NCBI GenBank assembly: GCA_964019425.1
Contig: OZ025786.1
Coordinates: 496,001-560,000 of the forward strand
Direction of reading: 5' to 3'
DNA: 64,000 nt
DNA from: Flectonema sp. DT1601
Taxonomy: Eukaryota; Euglenozoa; Diplonemea; Diplonemida; Diplonemidae
The position numbers and the translations under genes are program-made. Positions 32,892 to 44,060 of this stretch are shown here, piece after piece; the stretch's first letter is position 1, and each line of letters starts with the position of its first letter. A model generated the notes under the pieces. That model searched no databases and was not told where the DNA came from. It saw nothing but the letters and a program-made list of their open reading frames with translations.

Positions 32892-35018
32892 ATGGAACGA
32901 AGGACAGACACCGACGGGTGCGACTACACGAAAGAAGAATTTCGGAGTTGCTACGGAAACGACGATAAGTGGGAAGCACTTGAAAAACGAATTGACCCAC
33001 GAGATGGAGAAGCCAAAGTAAAACGAGGATTTATTGAACATTACGGAGGTTTGAGTGAATGGAATGCTGCCTCTCCACCAAAACCAGAAGTTGAGGAGAA
33101 GCGTATTGACCCTGCTGACGGTAATCTATACACTAAGGTACAGTTTATAAGTTGCTATGGAGGTGAACGAGAATGGACAAAAGCAGCTGAGGAACACAGA
33201 ATAGACGAAGCTGATAGCAAAGCCTACACAAAAAATGATTTTGTTGTATGCTACGGTGACGCCGTGAAATGGGATGCTGCCCGTCCTGTTGGGCAGAAGC
33301 ACGAAGATCCACAGCCTGTGACTACCTCTACCTCTACACCAGAATCTATACCTGTCTCAGCACTAGTTAAGAAATCTAATCAAGAACAAGAACCTGTTCC
33401 ATTGGAGTCTCCTAAACCAGCTGTTTCAAAAGTTCTCTCCTTGTCAAAGAAACCTGACCTGAGAGAAGGTATTCCTTCAAGGAAAAAGGAACGTGCAGTC
33501 AGCTATGAAGACTTCTCAGTCTTAACATCAAAGCAGGCACGGAGTCCAAAACAGTCGCCAAGAGCCAGCCCGTCCGCCAGTCCAAGGCCGCGGGTTTCTA
33601 TTGTTGCACCTGAAGGATCTGGCTCAGCTCCACAATCCCCAACTCAGAGAGGGCAATCTCATTTTCAAAAACCTGCTGCTGGGATCCCTCTGGTTACATC
33701 AACACCTGAAGTTAATCAAGAAATGCTAAAGGGTGAGAAGCTTACATTAGATGATGAGAAGCACAGCTTCAGTATCGTTATCGTTGGACACGTTGATGCT
33801 GGGAAGAGTACGATGATGGGAAGGTTGCTCTTTGAGTTGAATGTAGTTTCACAAGCCCTGATTCACAAGTATGAAAGAAATGCTAAAAATGCCGGGAAAC
33901 AATCATTTCACTTCGCATGGGTTCTAGACGAGACCGAAGAAGAACGAGAGAGGGGAGTGACAATGGATGTTGCGGTGGCTACTTTTTCGACACCCAAGAA
34001 ATGGATAACAGTTCTTGATGCTCCTGGTCATCAAGCTTTCGTAGGACGTACGTGTAACGGAGCGAGTCAAGCTGACGCTGCTGTCGTAGTAATCAACGCA
34101 ATCGCTGGTGAATTTGAAACCGGTTTAGAACGCGGACAAACCCGAGAACACATTCTAATCCTCCGCGGAGCTGGAATCCGTCACTTAATGATTGCCGTGA
34201 ATAAGTTAGACACCGTGACTGACAGCGAGAAACGCTTCGGTGAGATTGTAGCTCTTCTGTCTGACTTCTTACTGTCTGTTGGATTTAAATCTGAAAACAT
34301 CAGATGGGTACCTGTATCAGGATTACAAGGACATAATTTAGTTGAAAGGAAAGAAGGAATATTCCCATGGTGGACAGGAGACACCTTCGTCAGCGCAGTT
34401 GATTCCTTACCTCAGCCGCAAAGGTTACCAAAACTCCCACTTCGAATGTCTATATCAGATAGCTTAAAAAGTGTTGTTGGGGGTAAAATAGAAACAGGAA
34501 TTGTATCAGTAGGAGATAAGATTACTGTGATGCCGGTTAATCAGGTCGCAACAATAAAATCCCTCCAACGTCATAATATGCATGCCTCTTCTGCATCATC
34601 CGGTGACTATGTATTATGCACCTTATCAGGACTTGACGAAAAGAACACCAACATTGCTATTGGAGATGCTATGTGTCCTCCTTCCTGTAAAGTAAAAGTC
34701 TGCCGTGTTTTTGAAGCGCAGATTATGGTCATCACTGACACTCTGATAACAAAAGCATTTCGGTTTACTTTACATCATCAGTCTACTACTGTCGACGCTT
34801 CCGTCACTAAGATGCTTCCTTTTAATGGAAAAACTTCAAAGTGTTTGGGTAACAATAAGACTGGACTCGTTCAAATTACAACTTGTCGTCCGATTTGTAT
34901 TGAAATGGTGTCAGAATTTAAGGGTTTTGGTAGGATTGTAATGCGACAGGCACAGACGACAGTTGCCATGGGTGCCGTGATGGGAATTCATCCACAGCCT
35001 GTAAAGGATATTTCGTGA
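32892..35018 (+). CDS. HBS1/eRF3-like translational GTPase with N-terminal DPxDG repeats
   Basis: 708 residues from ATG 32892; the frame is open further upstream but reads through leader sequence and a probable acceptor. Residues 1-135 are four repeats with the pattern RIDPxDGxxYTKxxFxxxYGGxxEWxxA. A Ser/Pro-rich linker is followed by a translation-factor GTPase: G1 GHVDAGKS (299-306), G2 ERGVTMDVA, G3 DAPGH, G4 NKLD, then the two beta-barrel domains ending in FKGFGRIVMRQAQTTVAMG. This core is that of the EF1A/eRF3/HBS1 family. ERERGVTMDVA and the absence of tRNA-specific EF1A features favour HBS1 (ribosome rescue with Pelota/Dom34 in no-go decay) over eRF3. Family placement needs a tree. The repeat domain replaces the usual N-terminus. 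Confidence 0.85.
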   Translation: MERRTDTDGCDYTKEEFRSCYGNDDKWEALEKRIDPRDGEAKVKRGFIEHYGGLSEWNAASPPKPEVEEKRIDPADGNLYTKVQFISCYGGEREWTKAAEEHRIDEADSKAYTKNDFVVCYGDAVKWDAARPVGQKHEDPQPVTTSTSTPESIPVSALVKKSNQEQEPVPLESPKPAVSKVLSLSKKPDLREGIPSRKKERAVSYEDFSVLTSKQARSPKQSPRASPSASPRPRVSIVAPEGSGSAPQSPTQRGQSHFQKPAAGIPLVTSTPEVNQEMLKGEKLTLDDEKHSFSIVIVGHVDAGKSTMMGRLLFELNVVSQALIHKYERNAKNAGKQSFHFAWVLDETEEERERGVTMDVAVATFSTPKKWITVLDAPGHQAFVGRTCNGASQADAAVVVINAIAGEFETGLERGQTREHILILRGAGIRHLMIAVNKLDTVTDSEKRFGEIVALLSDFLLSVGFKSENIRWVPVSGLQGHNLVERKEGIFPWWTGDTFVSAVDSLPQPQRLPKLPLRMSISDSLKSVVGGKIETGIVSVGDKITVMPVNQVATIKSLQRHNMHASSASSGDYVLCTLSGLDEKNTNIAIGDAMCPPSCKVKVCRVFEAQIMVITDTLITKAFRFTLHHQSTTVDASVTKMLPFNGKTSKCLGNNKTGLVQITTCRPICIEMVSEFKGFGRIVMRQAQTTVAMGAVMGIHPQPVKDIS

Positions 35019-35988
35019 GAGCACGGATGTGAAGCACACGAGTATCTATCTTAAGTTCATTGGTATCCACTGACAACCAGTGAATAATCGTACCGTCGTA
35101 ATCAACAATCACTAACGCAAGTGCTGCCGGAGACATGTTCCAACAATTTCGCGATTTCACAATAACTTCTTTCATCTTTTTTTTTAAATATTTTTATTAT
35201 TTTGTTTTTTTTTACTGTAATATTATTTTTATCTGTCCTTGAAAGGGGAAAACTTGTGATTCGTTAATAACAAAGAAGTATATAAACTGAATTTTTTAAA
35301 AAAAAAAAAAAAAAAAAAAAAGCCAGAGGGGAAAAAATAAAATAAAGAGAGAAATAGAATGCGGTGTGGTGACAGAATAGGAGGATTCAATTATTAATAA
35401 TCTCTTTTTGGGTAGCTCCCTTTACTAATTGTTCCAAGAGGATAGCTCTGACGGAGAAAATTGCCAAAGAAGAGAGAAGCGAAGAAAGCCATTAAGGCCT
35501 CTGGTGCCGTAAGCCGTAAGCCCTTACTCTTTATTTGTCCAAAAGACTACTTCTGGTAAGAAGGGTAAGACTGACTCTCTGTCGTCCAATGCAAAAGAGA
35601 GCTGAGAGAAACGCTGATTAACGCTATTTTAAGACAAAAGCTTCTTGTAAACTTATGCTGCTGGCGATTTTTTTTACAAAATAGAATTGCTCCTCGACAT
35701 CAACACAGCTCCAAAATTAGTAAGAAAGAAAAAAGAACAGAAGAAAAATAAAATAAAGCACCAGTAAGATTATTTTTGACACTAAAAAGGGTACCAACCA
35801 GCTAGCAATTATGTGTTACTTTTAATGTTTCTTTTTTTTTTTTTTTTTTTTTTGTTTGAAAAAAAAGATGATCAGGTTTTTTATCTATTTTTTTTTTGAG
35901 ATGTTAGTCACAGTCAAATTTTTATTTTTATTTTTTCCATAAAAAAAGAAGTTCTCACCCGATATGTATTACTGATGTGAGAACAGCC
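35019..35988. other. Intergenic, with a GC-richer island
   Basis: A/T-rich 3' UTR and leader flank a stretch at about 35,400-35,680 with clearly higher complexity and GC content (for example GGCCTCTGGTGCCGTAAGCC at 35,496-35,515). A short frame without ATG there would read PKKREAKKAIKASGAVSRKP, and a non-coding RNA is equally possible. Not resolved. Confidence 0.4.
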
Positions 35989-37164
35989 ATGCCGACCCTT
36001 CGGAAATTGTACTCCCTCCTGGACGTCCCCGAGGGGTCCACGAACAGTGACATGAAACGGGCTTACCACAAATTGGCATTAGAAACTCATCCTGACAGAG
36101 TAGAGGGGGGAGATGCTGAGCAATTTAAGAAGATTAACGAAGCGTATGAGATACTAACAGATTCGGTAAAGAGACAGGCTTACTTAGAAAATGGAAGTGA
36201 CAGTGACACTGTAAATAATTCTCCAATGCAGAGATCGAGATCAAGAAGAAAAACCCCATCACATCGACCGAACCCTTCTCCAATGATGCGACCTTTTGAC
36301 TCTCCGAATATCACAACAGTTGAGGAGCATAGAGTGAAGAGACCTCTCTATCTGAAACCTGAATTTATAACTTTCTTATTAATAATCGTATTGGTAGGCT
36401 TACTTACTACAAATCATGGTCAAAGCCTCACTTTGTCAAACCTTCGAAATTCACTCTCTCGTAAGAATTCAGAGAGCACTCAACCCCATCGAATCTCACA
36501 AAGTATACTTCCTTCTGTTACAATATCAGGAGGATGTAGTGAAACACGTAAAGTTGTTGAGGGAATATTCACGCATCAGGGTGTTCTCTTAGGACGTCCG
36601 TGGTTTAAACAAAAAAAGACTGGTTCAATGCTATACTATGATTCTTCTTGTGATGGACAAAACGCACCTGCTGGCTGGTTCATTATGGATCAAGAAAATT
36701 CTAATCAAATCATTCCGGAACCGAAGTTTGGAACCGGATGTGGTACTACTGCGAGGCTTGCTTGGGTATGTTTTTCTATTGTGTAAAAAATCTATTTCTG
36801 AGCTATGCTACTGTTTACTTTTTTTCAAAAAAAAAAAAATATAACAGGCTGGCTCCGCTGTACCCTACGGCACTCATGAATGGGAAATGGCATGCGACAG
36901 TAATATTCCCACTAGGGTTGAGTTAACAATTAGTGAGGGGGATGTATGTTATCATTTTTATTTTTAAAAGGGGGGATTTTGTATACCAAGGTAAATTAAT
37001 TAAAGTAATGCTTGCCAGCTCATTCATATGTGGGGGTGCGCCAGTCGTTCGAATTGCTGCACCAAAGAAACCCATAAAAAATACCTATTTCGGTTGTTAC
37101 ATGTGAAAATTTATAAAAACTCACTAAATTAAAAATCAATCAGCGAGAGTCCGAATTTGGATGA
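35989..37164 (+). CDS. Membrane-anchored J-domain (DnaJ-like) protein
   Basis: Exons 35989-36765, 36848-36943 and probably 37144-37164 give 297 residues. A J domain occupies residues ~5-65 with the HPD motif (THPDRV) that stimulates Hsp70 ATPase. A Ser/Arg linker, one hydrophobic helix (EFITFLLIIVLVGLLTT, ~125-145) and a C-terminal module (about 180-290: GCSETRKVVEGIF, GRPWFKQK, MLYYDSSCDG, AGWFIMDQ) follow. I have the impression of similar G-R-P...YYd...W modules in other protist proteins but cannot name the family. It likely recruits Hsp70 to a membrane, most simply the ER. If intron 2 (GTATGT at 36944) is retained, the protein ends eight residues later in a different tail. Confidence 0.75.
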
Positions 37165-37955
37165 CAGACCACAACGAACGAATAGCCGCCAACAAAGTTT
37201 GATGTTTGAATCTGCTTCAGCAGTCTTGGTTTATACGGCCGCTTATGGGGAGCTTACGCTTATGGGAGAACCACAACTTGTTCCCCGGTCATATATTTTT
37301 CGGTTTATTATTATTACTCTGCGCCTTTTTTTTTTTTTTTTCTTCTTCTTCGACTACTCTCATTTGCGATCAAGAGTGTATTTTTGCATTCTCGTGTGGT
37401 CGTACTGTGGATAAATTTATTTATTTTACTTTACATATGACACTATAATCTGTAAATTTATTTATTTTTTTTTTTTTCCCCCAGCATTTGACATGCATTG
37501 CAAAAGATAAAAAAAAAAAAGAAATGTTGGCAGCACACGTAAACTTCCCTTAGCTTTCTTAAGTCTAAGTCGGTTTTTTGTGACGTGCACAAAACAAAAA
37601 CTACAGAAAATAGTAATATAACACTGATGTTTAAGTTTTTTTAAAGCCAATTTTCTTTTCTTTCTTTTTTTCTTATTCCCCAAACAACTATTTTTTTTAT
37701 TGAATGCAACTTATTATGTTCACGGGTAGCTGATTCTCTGGTGCTAATTTGATACTCTGCGTGTTTTGTTGTTATTTTCCCGTCGGCTACTAAAAACTAA
37801 AAAAAAGAGTTGAGAAGAGTTTTTTTTTTTTTTTTTTTTTTTTGAATTTTCGAAGAGAAAAGGTGATAGGCTCTTCTTGTTTGAATTTTAAGCCAGACCG
37901 TAACCAAAATTGTTGCAAACTTATAAAAAAAATAAAACACAATAAATTTCACTAT

Positions 37956-37987
<32 letters not shown>

Positions 37988-38501
37988 GTACGACTGCATT
38001 TCTTTTTCTTTCCTATATGTTGTTGTCTATGAACACTTTCTGTGAGCAAAAAAAAAAGAAATTTTCCTCCTTTTTTTATTCCTACTATCTACAATGAACG
38101 TAAAGGATGAAGAAAGGTCCGAAACAGCGTATTTTATTGAGCAGAAGTAACTTTTTTTTCAATCTTCGGTAAGATTCATGATTATTATTGAGCCCAGGGT
38201 TATCCTACTAACTACGGCCAATATCGTTTTCTCTCCTCTGAAAATTTACTTCAAAGGATGAAGGATGAATCTTGTTTTTCGTCTCTTTTTTTTTTTTTTT
38301 TTTCCACTCGAATTTGGTGCACCAAAAAAGTATTGGTTAAAAGCAAGAAAACATCTTTTTAAGCATTCAGCCAGGTGATCGTGAACAGTCTGGCAGAGAA
38401 GAATGATACTATTAAATACTGTTATGCTATTTGAATGCGTCTTGTGTATTTTGATTGTTATTTTTTTTTTTTTTATAAACAAAAGCGGCAAAACACTTAA
38501 A
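37165..38501. other. Intergenic, T/A-run rich
   Basis: Low-complexity sequence with T runs (37,327-37,340, 37,820-37,842, 37,962-37,987 and 38,286-38,302) and short mixed segments. ORFs here are built on these runs and none is convincing. Confidence 0.55.
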
Positions 38502-38866
38502 ATGATGAGGAGAATCGTGAAACAAGTCGCACCAGTTGCGACTAGTAGCTCTCGTAGATTTACTTCTTCAAAACCAACAATTGAAGAGCCACTTGACACA
38601 ATTGTGAAGAATGAAGTCGTACCTGCGCTTTCACGGTTAACAGTGAATTCATCCATTCCAAGTAAGCTCATGGTCGCGTTCTCTATTGTCGGAATGATCG
38701 GATGTTGGAGTACTGTGTATGTTAATGTGTTACTTTTTATGTGTTGTGTGTTGCATCATTCTGTCACTATCAATATAAAAAAACCAGCTTCGAAGCCGTC
38801 TACGACGCTTACAGCGATCCGAACTACGGAATGGAAGATGATGAGGATGAGGATGAAGACGAGTAA
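38502..38866 (+). CDS. Small mitochondrial single-helix protein, candidate EMRE
   Basis: Exons 38502-38716 and 38788-38866 (donor GTATGT, acceptor ACCAG) give 97 residues. The N-terminus (MMRRIVKQVAPVATSSSRRF) is basic, Ser-rich and lacks acidic residues, as in a mitochondrial presequence. One transmembrane helix follows (KLMVAFSIVGMIGCWSTVF, containing a G-x-x-G pair), then a tail ending in EDDEDEDEDE. Human EMRE (SMDT1, 107 residues) has the same layout. From the shared FSIV in the helix to the C-terminus both proteins have 38 residues, and both end in an acidic run. EMRE holds MCU open and links it to MICU1 through that tail. The match is short and could be convergent; the acidic tail exists only after splicing. 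Confidence 0.42.
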
Positions 38867-39247
38867 ATGTTTAGTTAAAGTGATTAATTACCACTGCGGG
38901 CGCTTTCAAATCGCACAGCGTCGTACCATTTTAAGGTTTGAAATCTATAAGTTTGTTCTTAGTTATTTGTTCACTTGCCCCTCCCCAATTGGCCGATTTC
39001 ATTTTGTAAAATTAAAAACCCGAGTCTTGCACTCGTTTAGCTGTTATGAGAGTAAGATTGTGTTTGGTCGGAAAAAGATTTTTTTTAAAATTTTTTTTTG
39101 AGATTGTTCAGGTCTATAATACTAATGATTTATTGTAGTAATTGTTTTATTCGACTTCAACCAATCCCTTAAGTTACAGAATGACAATTACTATCTTACT
39201 TTCCCCCTTTCACAAGTGTACTAGCTAATGGAATAATAAATGGATAC
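38867..39247. other. Intergenic
   Basis: 3' UTR and leader with mixed A/T-rich sequence, including a T run at about 39,078-39,099. No ORF supported. Confidence 0.6.
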
Positions 39248-41441
39248 ATGGATGAGCCCCCGCAATCTCCTTCGGAGACCCAACCACCGCACAACCGTCG
39301 GGTAGTTGATTGGGTGGTCTTGGGTACTGGGGGAACAGTTTATCTTTCAATGTTGGTGATATCAATAGCAACATGGAGAATAAAGAAAACTGGATACTAC
39401 CCCCTAGTAATTAGATACGTAGGTCTCACTTATGCAGTAGGCATCGGAGGGTTTTTATGGTTTGTGGCACAAGTTTCGGAACGACAATTACTGTTGCAGG
39501 ATGATATCTTAAAACCCAGTACTTTGAATTGTTGGATATTTTCATTATTTCGTTATCTTGGGATGGCGATATTCTTCAACAGTTTACTTACAAAACATTA
39601 CAAGCAGTACAAAAAATACGTTGAAGTCGAACGGTCTAGTCACTCTTGGTTAATGGTATTATGTCTGTCTTGCCCTTTCATTATTTTCATGTCAGTACCT
39701 GCGAGTGGTCTGTATCACAATGTACAAGTTAATAGTGAAACTGACTTGTGTGGTACCCCGAATGTAATGTGGCATATCCTAAGTTGTTATGTCGCAGCGT
39801 TATTATTGCCGTCAGCTGTTTTGTTAAATAGTCTGAGAGATCCTTCTGTGTTCTTTCCAAACTACAAGATAACTTGTGTAGAGCTCATTGGTATGTCTCT
39901 ATCTGCTATTTCACTCGTAGCAATGTCTTGGACTTGTGACGCTTCAGATATAAGCAATCCATCAGTGTTGGTGTCTGTTCACACTTTGTTAGGAACAATA
40001 TTCACTCCGGCAGCGTTGTTTCTTATTGTTGTAGTTGAACCTCTCTACAAGTACAAAATGAATGACGCTCAGTACGTTCACTTAATAGAAGAAAAAATGA
40101 GAGTTCACGAAGCTCTCCCGTCCCTCGCTGAAAATGACAGGGGTCTGTTATTTTCAAGTCAAAACTACGCTCTGTTCGAAGTAGAGCATCTGGCTGTTTG
40201 CGTTGAGACTGGAGAAGCAGAAGAAGTAAAGAAATATCTCGCACAAACTAATTTATTAAACCTGAATATACCCGATAAGGAAGGAATGACTGCCTTACAC
40301 AGAGCTATTAGAAATAGGAATATAGAAATAGCTGAGCTTCTGTTAGACTTGGAAGCATCACCAAGTGTTGCTGATGGAGATGGATTGTACCCTCTTCATG
40401 TTGCAGCTCGAAGAGGTCATGTTGAAGGGATATTTTTGTTACATCAGTTCGGAGCTGATATAAATGTGTCGACTGTTTTTGGAATTACTCCACTTCACAT
40501 TGCTATTGAGTATCGTCAGATGGGTGCGATTGCTCTCCTTCTCAGACTTGGTTCTGATGTTCTTGTTAATAACTTTTCAAAACATCAATGCCCCAACCCC
40601 TGGAATTGGGATGAAGTCCATATAAATGGTCGTGGTTGGATGAGAACTTATCATAAAACTCCCCTCATACTCGCATGTGAGTTCGGATACAAAGATATTG
40701 TTTGTTTTTTATTAGAAACTTCCGATGTTAAAGCTGATCATCCATGCAATCATGGATGGACTCCTCTTCAGTTGTGCTGTGCATTGGGTCACAGCTCCAT
40801 AGTCGAATACCTCCTCTCTCTTCCGGACAATAAAACAAAACTCACATATGAAAATCCTAAAGATAAGCGGAATGCGTTTCACTACGCTGCGATATTTGGA
40901 AAACATGAGGTATGTGTTGGTTGTTGTTTTTTTTTGTTATGCAGTTTTTTTTTTGAAATAATTAAATAAAATTTTTAATAATAATTAACAGTGTCTTAAG
41001 AAGTTAATTAGTCACTTCTATGATAGTGGTGCATCACCACCGAGACATCGAGCGGCCATACCAAAATTTGACATCCAAACAAGTCAACAGAACAGCGGAG
41101 ATATCGCCGCGAGTATTCTTTCATCAAACAGCTCTGATGCTAATGTTGTTGGTATTGGAGGAAGGAGACGAGCACAGCTTGACAGCATGCTAAACGCGCA
41201 AGACTACATGGGAAGAACACCTTTACACTATTCTGTAATTAACTGTCACATTCAAGCTACTAGAGAATTGCTATTAGAGATGGCTGATTCATCGACACCT
41301 GACTTCGTAAACATGGAACCCAAAGATGTTACTCAACCCCGTGTCATAACAACCTCAAAGGGACTCACAGCAGTAGAATATGCGAAGCTATGTTCTCACA
41401 CACAAATGATATCTCTCTTTGAGAGGCTTCCTGTAACATAG
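39248..41441 (+). CDS. Seven-helix receptor-like protein fused to ankyrin repeats
   Basis: Exons 39248-40909 and 40992-41441 give 703 residues. Seven hydrophobic helices at about 22-43, 54-76, 93-114, 133-152, 173-197, 210-230 and 241-266 fit a GPCR-like topology with a short extracellular N-terminus. The third helix (LNCWIFSLFRYLGMAIFF...) recalls class-C-like and plant RGS1-type seven-helix proteins. After a cytosolic linker come ankyrin repeats (about 337-560: EGMTALHRAIRNRNIEIAELLLD, DGLYPLHVAARRGHVEG and others), a non-repeat stretch, and a last ankyrin unit in exon 2 (YMGRTPLHYSVINCHIQATRELLLE). There is no ion-channel pore motif, so a TRP-type channel (ankyrin before six helices) is unlikely. 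Ligand and partners are unknown. Confidence 0.75.
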
Positions 41442-42758
<1,317 letters not shown>

Positions 42759-43868
42759 ATGGGTCGAGACGATAGGCGCGACAGAGATCGAGAGCGAGGA
42801 AGACAGCAACGTCCGCGGGATAGCAGAAAAATTAGAAAGAGAGACTCGTACTCTAGCAGTAGCAGCAGCAGCAGTATCAGCACGAGAAGTTCAGAAGCCG
42901 ATAGAAGGAGGAAGAGAAAGGAAAAGAGAGATGAGAAAGGATCAAAATGGGGGCTAACTTCAGCACCAGATGCAGTACCACCACCAGAAGCATTCGGAAA
43001 AACTGCAGAGACTGCTCGATCATTGTACCTCGCTGGTACTTCAAAGCAATTAGAAAGAAGTTCTCTTCATGATGAGATTCACCTTTCAGGAAACACCGCG
43101 AGAATTGCAATGATGCAAAAACTCCAAGTAAGAGATCAAGGACCAGGTATTAAACAATACATTCCAACTGTTGGTGTTGCTCCACTTGTTCAACCACATC
43201 AACAAAAGAAGAAGACAACAAATCCTTTAATGGACGGAGACTGTTCCTTTGATCGAGGATACGCACGCAAACCTACAGCAAAACCAGTAGTTAGAGAAGA
43301 GTTACCAAAGCACCCAGCTGAGAAGCAACCATCTGCTAAGAGAAAGGTTGTGTTGTTAGTTCCAAGTGATAAGTGTGGAATATTAATTGGTAAGGCAGGT
43401 AAGAATCACGCAGCGTTAGAAGCCAAGTACGGCTGCACTATTGTTATTCCGAATATGGACACCTCAGCGCAGGCGAAGATAACAGTTTCGGGGAATGCGA
43501 TTTCTGTGGAAGGCGCCAAACGTGACATTGAATTGATGGTTGGAATTCAAATAACAAAAACCTTCAGCGACACCTTAGAATCTTCTAATGTTATCTCACT
43601 AACTAATATGGTTTTAGACCCAGATGATCTCGATGAAGAAATTGTGAACTCAGTCCGTTCTGAATGCGCCCGTTTCGGTACTGTTAAAAACATCCTAGTC
43701 TACGATGAACGTCAAAACAATGGCCAATTAGTAACAATGATATTGGTACAATTCGCCTCACCTGATGAAGCTCAAGCTGCACTCAAAGTTATGGATGGCA
43801 GACGCTTTGATGGCAGAGTTGTTGCCTGCGTCTGCTACAGCGAAGATGAGTTTCTTAAAATTCTATAA
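42759..43868 (+). CDS. SR-rich KH-domain protein with SPF45-like UHM
   Basis: 369 residues. An Arg/Asp/Ser-rich N-terminus (1-65, with SSSSSSSS) resembles RS-type splicing proteins. A KH domain lies at about 205-270 (VVLLVPSDKCGILIGKAGKNHAALE, the GKAG being the GxxG loop). The C-terminal 90 residues match the U2AF-homology motif of SPF45/RBM17 (NMVLDPDDLDEEIVNSVRSEC, FGTVKNILVY, GRRFDGRVV, CYSEDEF); RRF is the R-x-F that binds ULM tryptophans in SF3B1, U2AF65 and SF1. SPF45 has a G-patch where this protein has a KH domain. Role by family: early spliceosome assembly at 3' splice sites. The start at 42759 is the first ATG after the acceptor-like TTTCAG. RS-like stretches could be substrates of the SRPK-like kinase encoded 3.6 kb downstream (inference). 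Confidence 0.78.
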   Translation: MGRDDRRDRDRERGRQQRPRDSRKIRKRDSYSSSSSSSSISTRSSEADRRRKRKEKRDEKGSKWGLTSAPDAVPPPEAFGKTAETARSLYLAGTSKQLERSSLHDEIHLSGNTARIAMMQKLQVRDQGPGIKQYIPTVGVAPLVQPHQQKKKTTNPLMDGDCSFDRGYARKPTAKPVVREELPKHPAEKQPSAKRKVVLLVPSDKCGILIGKAGKNHAALEAKYGCTIVIPNMDTSAQAKITVSGNAISVEGAKRDIELMVGIQITKTFSDTLESSNVISLTNMVLDPDDLDEEIVNSVRSECARFGTVKNILVYDERQNNGQLVTMILVQFASPDEAQAALKVMDGRRFDGRVVACVCYSEDEFLKIL

Positions 43869-44060
43869 TTCTCCCTTTGTATGGGGTGTTAATATAATAA
43901 TTCATGCTACACATCAAATAGCAATTACTGAGACTTGTGTCAATCACACAGAACAATATGATAACTTCCTGATGTGGATGTTATTCTTTTTAATTTATTT
44001 AACATCTTACTTTAATTTTATGTCAGTTATCACGGGGGGAGGAGAGGTGAAAACTAATAA

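Noticed and set aside
37030-37066. GGTGC...GCACC hairpin with GTTCGAA, possible tRNA fragment
   Set aside because: Only a short stem forms; no cloverleaf. It lies in a probable intron of the J-domain gene.
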